A stretch of DNA of 64,000 nt from NCBI GenBank assembly GCA_903632075.3, contig CAHIKZ030001194.1:563001-627000 (forward strand), written 5' to 3'. Positions within the stretch are counted from its first letter, which is position 1. Each line of letters starts with the position of its first letter. Origin of the DNA: Acanthosepion pharaonis. Taxonomy: Eukaryota > Mollusca > Cephalopoda > Sepiida > Sepiidae. The notes beneath the pieces were generated by a model, which worked only from the letters and a program-made list of their open reading frames with translations, was not told the DNA's origin and searched no databases. The position numbers and the translations under genes are program-made. Shown here one piece after another: positions 11,150-58,359 of this stretch.

Positions 11150-13330
11150 TGTATTGTCGTTAGCCTTCGTGGTGATTCTTATTAGTAGTAGTACTATCTA
11201 ATGACGGTATGAAATGCTATTCTAACCTGCCAGAAAGTCACTGTTTCAGACTCAGATGCACCACTTCATCTCTCTGCCAGAAACAGCTGAATTATTTCGA
11301 TTTTCTTCAAATATGATCTTTATTTTTTTATGTAAGGAGATCGTAGATATGGCTATTCATCAAAGGAAGTAAAAGTCAAAGAAATTTTTAAAATAAGTAA
11401 AATGCCAGGGCTTTGCTCGCAAAGTGAAGTGTTGTGAGAGTATGGATTCTACCTCTGGTGGTTAGTGCATTGGGAACATTCCATAAGAATCTTGAGAAAA
11501 TTGTAACCACGCTGACATTTACAGAAATAGTATTTATCCGATAATATATTGATGACGTAATCAATAAACAAATTAAATTGAATTAAAATGAATTCATATG
11601 TTAAAAATCTGATTAAGAGAAAATTTAAATCCTATAAATTGTTAGTTACTTATCTGGCCCTTATTGCAGAACCGTGGAATAGGAAGAAAAATTGAGTTTA
11701 AAGAGGTTCTCTCTCCAAGCAAAACATTCTCACTGTACATAAGGTATCTTAGGCGTCCCAAAGAGAAGTACCAAGAGAACTGAACAATTTCGTCTTTACC
11801 CACAAGCATGTGTGAAGGTCTCTATAATAAACACGATTTTGTGTCACATTCAACTTCTGTGGGAAGCTGGGTAAATACAGAATTATCAGATGTTACTAGC
11901 TTTCATCAACAATCTTTTTGGATATCACGTTATATATAAATTAGAGCATGTTAAATTCATATAGCATTGTCTTTATTTGTTATTAGTTCTTGCGTTAAGA
12001 TCCTGTTCAAGAGCATTGTTTATACCACACATTTTCGTTTCATGATGCTTTCAAAATTTGTGCAAAAGTTATCTCGATCACAAACAGATTGAGAATGTAT
12101 TTTTCACAGATTTCTGGTGGGAAATTAGTTAGTTTCGACATCATAACTTTTGTCACTCTACATAGAAAAGGTCTAAACGTTAGGTATCTAGAAATATTTA
12201 ATGAACGAAACAAACAAAGCATAAATATAGAACACTGAATGAGAAATGAACAGTCACTTGTAAAATCAACGTATTAAACATTGCACTAGAGCAAGTCATT
12301 GTAATAACAGCTCTCATTTTTGATACTTTCATTATAAACGCATGCACACACGCACAGACATCGCATCAATGTCACAGAAATCAATTCTATGAAAATAAAA
12401 TACATTTGTTAATATGAATAAATATTGCAGAGAAACAAAATAAAATATTTCAGACTTCATCAGACTAATTGTATTTCTTCTGAGCAGGTTTTCAGCATGA
12501 ATATATACTGTTTCGGTAAATATACTTTCTTAGTATTGTACAGCATACTTACACGATCAAAGGACTGACACGAAAAAATGCATTCATAGAGATTTATACT
12601 GTATAACCTCAGGATTATATCAGTGAGTGCGTGCGAATCCCTGTTTATTTTTATCTTCTTTTTGTTTCCCACCCATCCTAATCCCTGAAAATGGCGGGAA
12701 ATGAATGCAGTTTCTCAGTTTCTTAATTTAATAAAAACAATGGAAGTGTAGAAAAGGAAACCACATATAAATTAGAATTTAAATGAATTGCAAGAACCCA
12801 GCGCGGAATTTGTTTTTATAAAAATAGAATAAAATTTCCTTGTCTTTTCTTTAAGTAGTGTCTGATACAGGAATAGAGGCTTAAAATAAAAAAAAAAGAA
12901 AGAAACCTATTTGATTCTTATTTATTGACGTATACTAATCTCTAATATTTATCACTTTATATAAGAAATTGAAGTGCTAAGACTTAAGAGAACAATAGTT
13001 TCTGCCTCATTTTTAGAAATGGATTCAAACCGATGACACATGTGTGTCTTGAAATAGGTAACAAAAAAGGTATAGGCTTCTCTATCTTCCAAGTGACAAA
13101 TGCTCTACATTTTTCTTAGCAACACAGAGCCACACATTAAGCAACTGTCTTTCATTTTTTTGTCATTTTTTTCTTATAATGGCGATGCAGAACAAATAAG
13201 AAAAATAATTTTGATGAAAAGCAATGAATGCCTCAAACTAGCTTCTTTATCTTTGTTGTTTTTACGCAAATTAATTAGCCCGTTCTCATCGAGTGGGTAT
13301 ACAAGTAGTGTAAGGGTTAAATGTTAGGAC
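11150..13330. other. AT-rich stretch without a recognisable gene
   Basis: I found no exon with splice signals, no repeat ends and no transposon protein. Short ORFs here look like chance. Confidence 0.45.
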
Positions 13331-13339
13331 CAAGAAATC

Positions 13340-13480
13340 GAGATCGTTATATTCACTTTCGCACAAATACCCTTGGGAAAGCTATGAATCCATCTATTAT
13401 CTTCTCATCTATGGGTTAAATAATAGGGTAGATTGGACACTCTAGCAGTAGTCAGCAACTACTACAGGAGAACAACTCTG
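13340..13480 (+). repeat. Dispersed SINE-like repeat, copy 2
   Basis: This + strand segment shares ordered words with the minus-strand copy at 5985-6190, including 'atacccttgggaaa' and 'ctatgggt'. The copies are diverged and no target duplication could be recognised. Confidence 0.45.
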
Positions 13481-13625
13481 AATTCAAAACTGTATGTATT
13501 CCTAGTAAGTCATTTACTTGAACTGTAATTAAGGTCAGCCCAGCATAGTTGTAATATAAATCAAAGGTTAGCTCCGCTGAAAAAGCTCTGATGATGATTG
13601 CATCGAGTATTATTTATTTCTTTTT

Positions 13626-13699
13626 TAATAATTTCACCCTCAGCAATGCAATAAAGCTACTAAGACGCAAGGGGGTTAATCAGTGTGAAAGAATACGAG

Positions 13700-13700
<1 letters not shown>
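13626..13700 (-). mobile_element. LINE 3' end, truncated copy
   Basis: On the minus strand this matches the 3' terminus of the LINE at 56823-58350: cactc..., then 'cccttgcgtc', 'agt', 'gcattgc', and 'gggtgaaat'. It is a 5'-truncated copy of about 75 bp. Such truncation is typical of target-primed LINE insertion. Confidence 0.65.
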
Positions 13701-19320
<5,620 letters not shown>

Positions 19321-19323
19321 GTA

Positions 19324-19496
19324 AATTGTAACAGAAGAGAAATATGGGAGCGCGATATATAAAGAAAGGTGGAGAAGCGGGGTAACTGTAATTGTCAAAG
19401 ATAAGACATTTTTGTTAATTGTAACAGAAGAGAAATATGGGAGCACGATATATAAAAGAAAAAGCAGAATATACGATGTAATTGTCAAAGACAGCA
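19324..19496. repeat. Two tandem copies of a 93-bp unit
   Basis: The unit starting 'aattgtaacagaagagaaat' at 19324 recurs at 19417. Both copies carry 'atatgggagc', 'cgatatataaa' and 'gtaattgtcaaaga'. The second copy is slightly shorter and diverged. No coding function is apparent. Confidence 0.85.
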
Positions 19497-19854
19497 CTTC
19501 ATGTACTTGTTAAAGGATAACGGTTCACTGAAGTTCGGCCAGGACTGAAGAGAAGTAGGAATTCACAGGTAATTTCTACGGGATCACAATTCATACAAGT
19601 TCGTTAAGAGTCTAGATAAGTTTAAATCTACTGCTGTGACGACATTTAGAAATTAGTTCATACCTTTGGTTTAACAGTATCTTTAGATTTCTAAATTTAA
19701 TAATTTAAATTTTTCTTGTAGGCATAGATTACATCTATCTTTAAAACTACTCTGAGTGTAGGTAAACCCTATAATTTTCCAGTTCAGTTCTTTCTCCCTC
19801 AGTTCCCAAAATATTTTGGAAAGTGCAGTTTGGAATTTTAATTTTGGGTTGGAA

Positions 19855-20345
19855 AATGAGTGCCGATGGGATTACAGACGTTTCTTTTATTACCCCGTGG
19901 AAATTCCAATATAAATGTTGTGATTGTTCTTGTTCTCTTTAGGGTAAATAGTTGCCTGGTAAATTACATTAGAGGCTCTGTATTTTCCTTCTACAGGACA
20001 GAGTTCACCATTTTTACAATTACATGGGATATCCATACTAAGTGAATTGTTGATGCCATAGAATTTATTAAGAACAACTTTATTATGTGAATCAATAATT
20101 TTATACATATTATTTGTACAAGAATAACTTATTTTAATCGTTTTTCTATTGAAGGCACCACTTAGAGGGTGGATATCTTTGAAATGTTTGTTTATAAGTT
20201 TTAAGAACACTTATCCTATGTTAATTTTAGATAACCTACAGAAGAGGGGGTTGAGCGATATTACATTTCTTTTTCTATTTCTACGCTTACTACTATTCGT
20301 ATTTACATTAGCGTTATTCGTAAGGTTCAAATACGAAAGTTAAGT
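19855..20345 (-). pseudogene. Penelope-like retroelement fragment (GIY-YIG region)
   Basis: The minus-strand reading contains NRKRNVISLNPLFCRLSKI, VFLKLINKHF, FNRKTIKISYSCTNNMYK and the cysteine motif CNCKNGELCPVEGKC-like (CNC...CP.EGK). It goes on to NVIYQATIYP and IYIGISTG. This is the linker plus the start of a GIY-YIG nuclease found downstream of the reverse transcriptase in Penelope-like elements. Stops interrupt it at about 20205 and right after IYIGISTG. The reverse transcriptase is absent. The retroelement origin is clear; the Penelope-like label is family knowledge I am fairly, not fully, sure of. Confidence 0.7.
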
Positions 20346-20370
20346 TTTAAAATTAAATATATACGTATAT

Positions 20371-20411
<41 letters not shown>
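20371..20411. repeat. (GA)n microsatellite
   Basis: The sequence shows an almost pure GA run. Confidence 0.9.
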
Positions 20412-20414
<3 letters not shown>

Positions 20415-21169
20415 AACAGAAGGAAAAATTTATACGTGTATATATATATGCCATAAAATTATATGTTTAGACTATAGAGGAATGTATTTTTGCTAAGAAA
20501 ATAACTATATTATTGAATGTTCTTCCGTGTTACTAGTTTAATTGTCGCTCATGTATTTTCAACTTGCTCTTCTTAATGAAGGTATGAGAAAATTCAGATT
20601 GATTCACTTTTTATAATCATCACACACCTATCTGTCTTAGAGACATTAACCACAGTAATTGTCAAAATTAAATAGAATAGCATTGGATTTATTATTTTCT
20701 TTCTTAGTTGTTCTTGATTATTCCAGTAGTATTCTGATTTTAGTCGTGCTATTATTTGGGTAGCATCGACTCTTTTTCAGATTTGTAAATCTTCCAATCG
20801 CTGTGTAAACCTCTTTAATACTGTCTCAAGTGCTGTAATAATTCCACAATGTTTACATTCGTCATGCAAAGTTCAAGCTATTTGTCCAACTCTTTTATCT
20901 TTTTAATTCAGTCTGACCTGCTGACGCGATTTTCTGGCTCAAATTGGATGGTCTAAGTTAATGTACTCGGATGTCATAAAATTATTTGTAAAGAATCAGA
21001 AGGAACTCAAAACAAAGTGAAAAACTACGGCATGAAATCAAAATGGAATTTGAACACCAGAAAAGAGCAACATTAGTAATTCACGGAGGAACACCTGTGA
21101 CAATTAGCCAAACTGACAGACTTCATGACAATAACAACCAGCGCACGTGACGCGCAGGACCGTGGTAAT

Positions 21170-22003
21170 AATAATCAGTGAATGTAGCAACTGGACACAA
21201 AAGTCGTCATGACAAGGCGAAGACATTCATATATCGGGAACTGTACAAACGCATTGGGTTCAATCAATTAAACAAAGGGCATCAACACAAATTAAAAACA
21301 GTTATAGAAAACAAAATCACGAAATACTTTGAGATTTTGACGCCAAAACCTACCACCCCACCAAAGTAATAATACTGAATCTATAAATAAGAGAGAAACT
21401 ATCTTGTTAGATCGTGGACGTGTCTGTGCCAGCAGATTGCAGTGTACATAAAGGACCTTGCTCGGGAGTTTTGATAGAAAAACCTTGATGAAGGACCTTG
21501 CTCGGGACTTTTGATAGAAAAACCTTGATGAAGGACCTTGCTCGGAAGTTTTGATAGAAAAACATTGATGAAGGACCTTGCTCGGGAGTTTTGATAGAAA
21601 AACCTTGATGAAGGACCTTGCTCGGAAGTTTTGATAGAAAAACCTTGATGAAGGACCTTACTCGGGAGTTTTGATAGAAAAGCAGTGCATATAATAGTAT
21701 AAACATTTGGAAATATGTCAAAAACACTGGAATTGTGATTGGATGGGGTAGAAATTCGAGGAATGGTTAAAGCTGTCTAGATTGCAACATTACTTGTGGT
21801 GTCTACGAGGACAGTGCTAGATAAGATTTGCTGACACTTACTCTTTGGGACTTTGATGTATTAACATAACTGAATATAGGTCAGAAAGCCAGATTAATAG
21901 TCGAAAACTGGAAATGAGAAGAAGAAACGAAACTAAAATTAGAATACTAAGAAGACTTTCTGTCACTTAAACTTCAATGTAAGTCATTCGGGTGTGAAGA
22001 TCC

Positions 22004-22039
<36 letters not shown>

Positions 22040-22043
22040 TCGC
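21170..22043 (+). mobile_element. LINE C-terminal relic with (AAT)n tail
   Basis: The + strand reading at 21178-21369 carries HKSRHDKAKTFIYRELYKR and KLKTVIENKITKYFEIL. This matches the region downstream of the reverse transcriptase in many invertebrate LINEs (RHDxVxxxIYRELCKK...VxENxxxKIxWDF). The 3' end at about 21940-22000 (RRLSVT-stop reading, then 'cgggtgtgaagatcc') resembles the 3' end of the minus-strand copy near 32.5 kb. It finishes in an (AAT)n run at 22003-22040, as expected of a LINE tail. A 40-bp minisatellite occupies the middle, so the copy is broken. The clade is not assigned. Confidence 0.65.
21451..21680. repeat. 40-bp minisatellite, about 5.75 copies
   Basis: The unit begins 'aaggaccttgctcgggagtt' and repeats at 21451, 21491, 21531, 21571, 21611 and 21651 with only one or two changes per copy. 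Because 40 is not a multiple of three, the minus-strand ORF of 106 aa across it cycles through frames and is not a protein repeat. Confidence 0.97.
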
Positions 22044-22132
22044 ATGTATGGCTTCACGTCAGCAATTATACAAATTATGTAATTACAAGAAGCTGCTGTG
22101 CCCAAACCAGCGCTTATTACTCTATTTTTCAA

Positions 22133-22134
<2 letters not shown>

Positions 22135-22184
<50 letters not shown>
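22135..22184. repeat. (ATCT)n microsatellite
   Basis: A pure ATCT tetranucleotide run follows the (AAT)n tail of the LINE copy by about 90 bp. Confidence 0.95.
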
Positions 22185-22185
<1 letters not shown>

Positions 22186-22199
22186 AGAGTGAGACAAGT

Positions 22200-24077
22200 A
22201 AGTGTAAGAAATGTCATTTGTTTTTTTTTTGTTTTTTTTTTGTAGGTGGAGTTAATCTTCGTCATTTTTGCTCCCCCCTTTGTTGTCTTTAGCTGTTTGT
22301 CATTTAATGGGCGGTGGACGTCAGGTTATTGTCTGCGTGCACTCACCCGTGTGCTTTAAATCAGTCTATGTACGGGGCACGGGTCTGTTTAAAACTCTTT
22401 GTACAATCTTTATACGCGAGTCGCGTGTGTATAAACAGAAGATAGAAATGGACAGATAGAGAGAGAAAAGACTGACTGAGTGTTTACTTGAAAATTAGTC
22501 AATATTTCCTACCCCTACTACACAAATCCACATAAAATCGAGATCAATAAATTCAAGATTTTACAGTTAGTCATATGCGGCTTTCAAAATAAATATTCGA
22601 TTATTTGCATGTGTGAAGTTTGTGTCTGTCAACACTCAACAGTCAACTTGATTAACGTAAAAAAAAAAAAGACAGCAGCTCAACTTTTTAAATTTAACTG
22701 TCCGAGAGCCTGTGCATCGTTATGAGTTGTAAATAAATGCATGACACGTAAATAAATGCCAACAAATATGTGTGCATGCTTTGACTCACACATTTCCACA
22801 AACGAAAACATAGAAAAGCAGCAGATTCTTAAAAAAAGTAATAATTTTTTATTGTTGGTTGGAATTGAAGCATGGGCAGTGGATTTATTCGAGTTAGAGA
22901 ACAGAGTGTGTTTAAGAACTTCCGTTTCTATTTGATTAAAAAAAAACAAAAAACAAAACAAAAAAAAAAAACGAAAAACAAAAAAACAAAAAAACAAAAA
23001 AAAAAACGAATTCTACAGTCACGTAGCATAGATTTCGTTTTTCGAGCTGTCTGTCATGTATCACTACTATAACTGATAATACGCGTTGTTTTGTTGTTTT
23101 TTTCTCCGCAGAAAACGCTTCATGTGTATTTCTTTTCTTCTCTCTTTGGTATTCATGCATCTATCTCTATCTATACCAACCCATTTTTGTAAATGTGAGA
23201 AAAATAAAAGCACCTATGTGTGTATGAAAGAGAAAGAGAAAAATGGCAAAAAGAGAGGGGAATAGAAGACAAGGGAGACGTAAGATGAAAGTAGGCAGAG
23301 GTATAATCGTGGGGGCGGTATTACAAGGAGGAAGGGAAAGAAAATGAAGAATATTTTCGGTAGGAGGCAATCAGTAATAAAAACAACAATCAAAACTTAG
23401 TTCGTACTTATTTTTCTTTCTTTCTTCATCGTTTTTTGTAAAATTTTCTTTTTCACTTTGACTCTTACGTTCAGTTGTGTATAAATAAAGGCAAATCTCT
23501 TTCGAGGCTAGTTGGAGACTTCCTACAACGAACTTCAACACAATCTAACCCGCTTTATTTATTTTACAAGAACAATATAAGCAAACAAGTGTGACTACTT
23601 TCTTTGAATTTGTCCATTGTTAGACCCAACCAAATTTTACCAATAATTCGGAAATACTACTCTGTCGGGAACTGAACTTCCAGTTCTGCCCGTGGTTAAC
23701 CAATCATTTTTTTTTATCTTTTTAGTTGGAAATTTTATCTTTAGATTAAATTTACAAGAATAACGGAAAAAAAATCAAGAAACGTAGTTTCATTTTGGTG
23801 ATGTTTAAAATATTACAAAAGGAAAATTTGGAGTGTGAAATTTAAAAGAAACGGAGCTAAAAACAAACAAACAAAAATACATCAAAGTAAATGAATAAAT
23901 AGAACGAAATAGCGAGTGAGTGATAGGTACAAAATACAAAACATTAATATTTTTTAAAAAATTCTGCAAAAAGAATTGGGCAAGTTTCCTTTTATTGAAT
24001 TCTGAGACTTGTTTCTCCCATGGCTGTAATCATCTCAACATTTTGATAACCAGATGTGAATTGTTTAAAGAATCAAA
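22200..24077. other. Region upstream of the Kunitz gene start
   Basis: No exon, TATA box or other promoter element could be recognised with confidence. An A/C-rich low-complexity run lies at about 22939-23006. The 5' UTR and promoter of the gene starting at 24078 may be here or further upstream. Confidence 0.4.
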
Positions 24078-54603
<30,526 letters not shown>

Positions 54604-54852
54604 GATGAGGCACTTTCTCTTTTTTCTTCAAAATCTTCAGTAATGAAAAAAAGTTTTATGATATAATACATTTTTTTAATGACAAAAACGTTATATTGAC
54701 TTAGATAAGATCTCAGTAATAATATTATTTTACTGACATCTGCATACAATTAATTGTATTGAAAAATAATAGTTATGAATATAATATTAATTACTGATTA
54801 TGATTAATTATTGATATTTATAAAAGTTCGATATTTTTAACATCTATACCAA

Positions 54853-54858
54853 AATAAA
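54853..54858 (+). terminator. Candidate poly(A) signal for the Kunitz gene
   Basis: AATAAA lies 250 bp past the stop codon and is the first canonical signal I found downstream. In AT-rich DNA this hexamer is common, so support is only positional. Confidence 0.4.
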
Positions 54859-55314
54859 ATTAAGATATATTCTTATCAATATTACTAGTATTATTACTGA
54901 ACAGATAATATCAACAAAGAGGTTATCATAGGATATCGATATGATATGATATAATTGATAATGAGATATTCATATAGGTAACCATATTTGATGAACTTCT
55001 GAGCCATATTTTCTCAAGTGATGTCCAAGTTGGTTGCAGTTTACTTTTTTTTCCTTTCTAATATCATGTGCGTTGTCTATTTATCAAATGAATTTAGCAC
55101 AAACCTGTATATAGAATATACCTACCAGAAGAATTATTTTGTATAAAAGAAATAACAACTCTAATTAATGGATGTTTTACTTTTAAAGATGCGTAAATAT
55201 TGCCACTTTTCTCTGTTGGCTAATTTGGCTCTACCACTTATGTTCGATTGTGATTTATTTTTTATTTTACTGCAAATATATCACTTGAACATTTATGTAT
55301 GCACGAATACATAC

Positions 55315-55353
55315 GCGCGCGCACGCACACACACACACATACACACACACACA

Positions 55354-55406
<53 letters not shown>
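55315..55406. repeat. Compound (CA)n(TA)n microsatellite
   Basis: CG and CA dinucleotides lead into a (TA)n run. ORFs across it are low complexity. A poly(A)/GAAAA run follows at about 55523-55558. Confidence 0.95.
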
Positions 55407-55407
<1 letters not shown>

Positions 55408-55523
55408 GCAGGCATCCAAACAAATCTTCCACACCCCAATCAAACACGCGTACAGAGATTAATTCTTGCTTATATCAGTAAATACGTTCTTCGCACACGA
55501 AATCCTTACACACACACACACGA

Positions 55524-55557
<34 letters not shown>

Positions 55558-55885
55558 GAAACAACATATTCGTGAGAATGAAAATAGTTTGTTTTGGTAG
55601 GATAATCAAAATTATTCCAATGATTATAGATAAAGCTTGACAATGATATAGATAAGTTTTGATTTCAAATAAGTGCTTGCAAGTAGAGGCTATTAACTCA
55701 AACTTGGGGTTAGACTCAGTAGTCGAACAAAGCAGGTGAACGAAAATACATATATACATGGATGAGCTACACGAAGACTTGATCAAATTATTAAATAATC
55801 TTAGGTGCTTAATACAAATGGGTGTTCTTAATATAGGTCAGATTTTATCTTGAAACAAGAAACTTAAAAGGTAACGTGTTGGAAA

Positions 55886-56129
55886 TCATTTAAAGACTAA
55901 AATTATAAGTAAAGTTACTTTTTCTTTTTTAAAACCAGTATTGTAACACCGAATCTTGTCTTCAGAACCTCTTGCACTCTCTAAGGAGCCATGGTACACC
56001 ATTAGTATGCACAAAAGCAGCTTGCATAAATTAAATAACGCCTCTCGTAAACCGGAAGTACATCCGTACACCATCGTATTATCAGAAAGTGCAAGAAATT
56101 CTGGGAACGAAACTGCTGCCAAATCTAAG
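55886..56129 (-). other. Possible GPCR last-exon fragment (weak)
   Basis: On the minus strand, an acceptor-like sequence (ttgtcttacttcttag) at about 56130 precedes the open reading LAAVSFPEFLALSDNTMVYG, then CTSGLREALFNLCK, running to a stop at 55886. NTMVY could be a decayed NPxxY motif of transmembrane helix 7, with GLREAL in the place of the helix 8 start. Only about 80 residues exist and no upstream exon was found. It could equally be a chance ORF. No function is proposed. Confidence 0.2.
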
Positions 56130-56321
56130 AAGTAAGACAACTTGTTTATACAAGTTATATACAGTTTTATGGCCCTTTGAATATCTTAAAAAGATGCAAG
56201 TAAAAATGTTGATTTACTGTAATAGTTACTTTTTCCTGTTTGGGGAAAAGTGCCAATGTAATAAACGGGGATGGGACTTAATAGGCATAGGTGGTGGGTC
56301 GGAAGATTTTGTAAAAAATAA

Positions 56322-56324
56322 TAC

Positions 56325-56365
<41 letters not shown>
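56322..56365. repeat. (AAT)n microsatellite
   Basis: A trinucleotide run of about 14 units. Overlapping poly-Ile and poly-Leu ORFs are artefacts of it. Confidence 0.95.
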
Positions 56366-56367
<2 letters not shown>

Positions 56368-56762
56368 GTCTCTCTCCCTCTTCTATTAGGCAACTCGGAG
56401 TAGACATTCACCATTCGGGCCGCACGAGCCCCAAACGTTCATAACTTTAGCTTCATATTTATTTAAAAAACAAAAGAAAGGTAAACAAGTAGGTACATCA
56501 ATAAACAAGTAGCTTTATATTTTAATAAAATTACTATTTATTGGCATCAGCTTAGAGTAATTATGCTAAAGAGCAAGAAAAAGATGACAATACTGAAGTT
56601 GGATCAATAAGTTCTTAGCCTGGCATAGAGTTCTAAGCAGAATTTCGATCTAGAACTTTCACTGTATAATATTCCATCCATAATTATCACTAAATTTAAC
56701 TTGTATTGACAAGAAATGAGATTATCGAAAAATATAAACTTGCTGTGTAAAGTAAATACCTT

Positions 56763-56766
<4 letters not shown>

Positions 56767-56821
<55 letters not shown>
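56767..56821. repeat. (TA)n microsatellite at a LINE 3' end
   Basis: The TA run directly follows the 3' terminus of the minus-strand LINE at 56823. Confidence 0.95.
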
Positions 56822-56822
<1 letters not shown>

Positions 56823-56826
<4 letters not shown>

Positions 56827-58350
56827 TCATTTCACCCCAAGCAATGCGATAATGCCACTAGGACGCAAGGGGTTTACTGGGAGTGAAAGAGAGTGAAAAG
56901 AAACTACAATGAAAGAACAGAATTCAGGAAGAAAGAAACGCAGTCGGGGCACCATGGGGGAAAGCTCATTAGAACGGTTGACATGAAAATAGTTATAGAA
57001 AAGGCAAAAGGAAGCCACATCATGTCGTGATGCCAGTTGCTGAATTCAGGATCAATTACATTACTGTTCCGTTTTTGAATTTTGTCAAGAATATCGAGAT
57101 ATATAGTAGGAGCACCAGACCAAGTATGGCAGCAATATTCAATGAAAGGATGAATGGTAGATTTATAAATGTGATTCCGATAAAAAAAAATGTCTAACAC
57201 GACACAGTGAACCAACCGACAGAGGGAATCAATGTAATCGCTCCACTTCATGCCAGCAGAGAATGTGAACCCTAGAAGGCGCAAGGAGTTACTCTACTGG
57301 ATGGCATGCTGATGGCAGATATAAAAAGGTTCTTTGTGGTGATTAGTTTTACTTTGTCGGACTTGCTACTAAGACATAAGTAAATAACTGTGTCATCAGC
57401 ATAAATAGCTAGGTGGGAACTGATGACATCAGGAAAGTCATTAATGAAGATAAGAAACAACGTAGGTCCAAGGATAGAACCATTGTCCTTTCAACATGAC
57501 CTTCATTACACGATTTGTTAGGAACGATTGGATTAAGTCAAATATCCGACCAGAAACACCGTATCCCTTGACCTTGTGGAGAAGGTCAGCATGCCAAACC
57601 CTGTCAAACGCAATCCAGATATCTAGAGCCACAGCACGAGCTTCGCCGTTCTTATCTAAAGCATGATAGACAAATTTGTGATATCCGTTAACACATTGGC
57701 GATAGATCTGGAGAAATGGTATACACAATGAAGTGAGATGCTTAACCAATTCGGTGTAATAATTTGGCAAAATGAGGTAGGGCTTACAAAAGACGTATGT
57801 TATAATTGGACATGTCTCATTTATATAGAAGGAAGAAGTAAGTTCTGTAGGCTACAGCAGCTGAACAGGCAGGAGAGAACGAAGAAGATTGTAGTTTCAC
57901 TTTCTGTACTGACATGAAAGCTTCGATACCGGGTTTCACCTAGGAAGAGACCTCAGTGACACATTTCTCGACGGGATGATTAAAAATTATCATTCCAAGA
58001 GGCATCGCTAAGAAAATCACGTAATGGGTCCCGATCAGTATGTTGATATCAGAAAGATGTTTTGTTAATATGTGGTTCTTGCCTGATAGGTGAGCAGATA
58101 AATCTGCAGACACTATCGCGTGGTCGGAGTTACCAAGAGAAGAGAGCTGCAGAAGACATTATAAGTTCAGAAAGGAGGTAAGGACGAGATCAACTAAAGA
58201 AGCTTATCCGTCAGAATATTCACCATTAAAGTTAGCATCAAAATTTTACAGTTTCCAGTGATACGAGCATTAATTTTTGGCATAAAAAGCAAACTGATGG
58301 GGTGCTGATAAGTTATCGGTCCAATCAAGACGAGATTCCAAATTAAATTC
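56823..58350 (-). mobile_element. Jockey/CR1-like LINE relic, minus strand
   Basis: In minus orientation the parts come in LINE order. An endonuclease end (SLGNSDHAIVSADLSAHLSG and FLSDASWNDNF) is at about 57970-58150. The reverse transcriptase follows, with YHALDKNGEARAVALDIW, AFDRVWHADLLHKVKGYGVS and GRIFDLIQSFLTNR at about 57500-57770. Next are FINDFPDVISSHLAIYADD, with the intact YADD at 57392-57403, then LLGFTFSAGMKWSDYIDSL and HIYKSTIHPFIEYCCHTWSG near 57130-57280. The 3' tail is at 56823-56880. The link between endonuclease and reverse transcriptase is deleted, and several frameshifts break the ORF. Copies of the same 3' end lie at 13626 and 33224. Confidence 0.88.
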
Positions 58351-58359
58351 TAATGTTTA

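Noticed and set aside
21407..21727. 106-codon minus ORF with apparent protein repeats
   Set aside because: It crosses the 40-bp minisatellite, whose length is not a multiple of three. The repetition is at DNA level.
56186..56414. Poly-Leu and poly-Ile ORFs
   Set aside because: They are products of the (AAT)n repeat.
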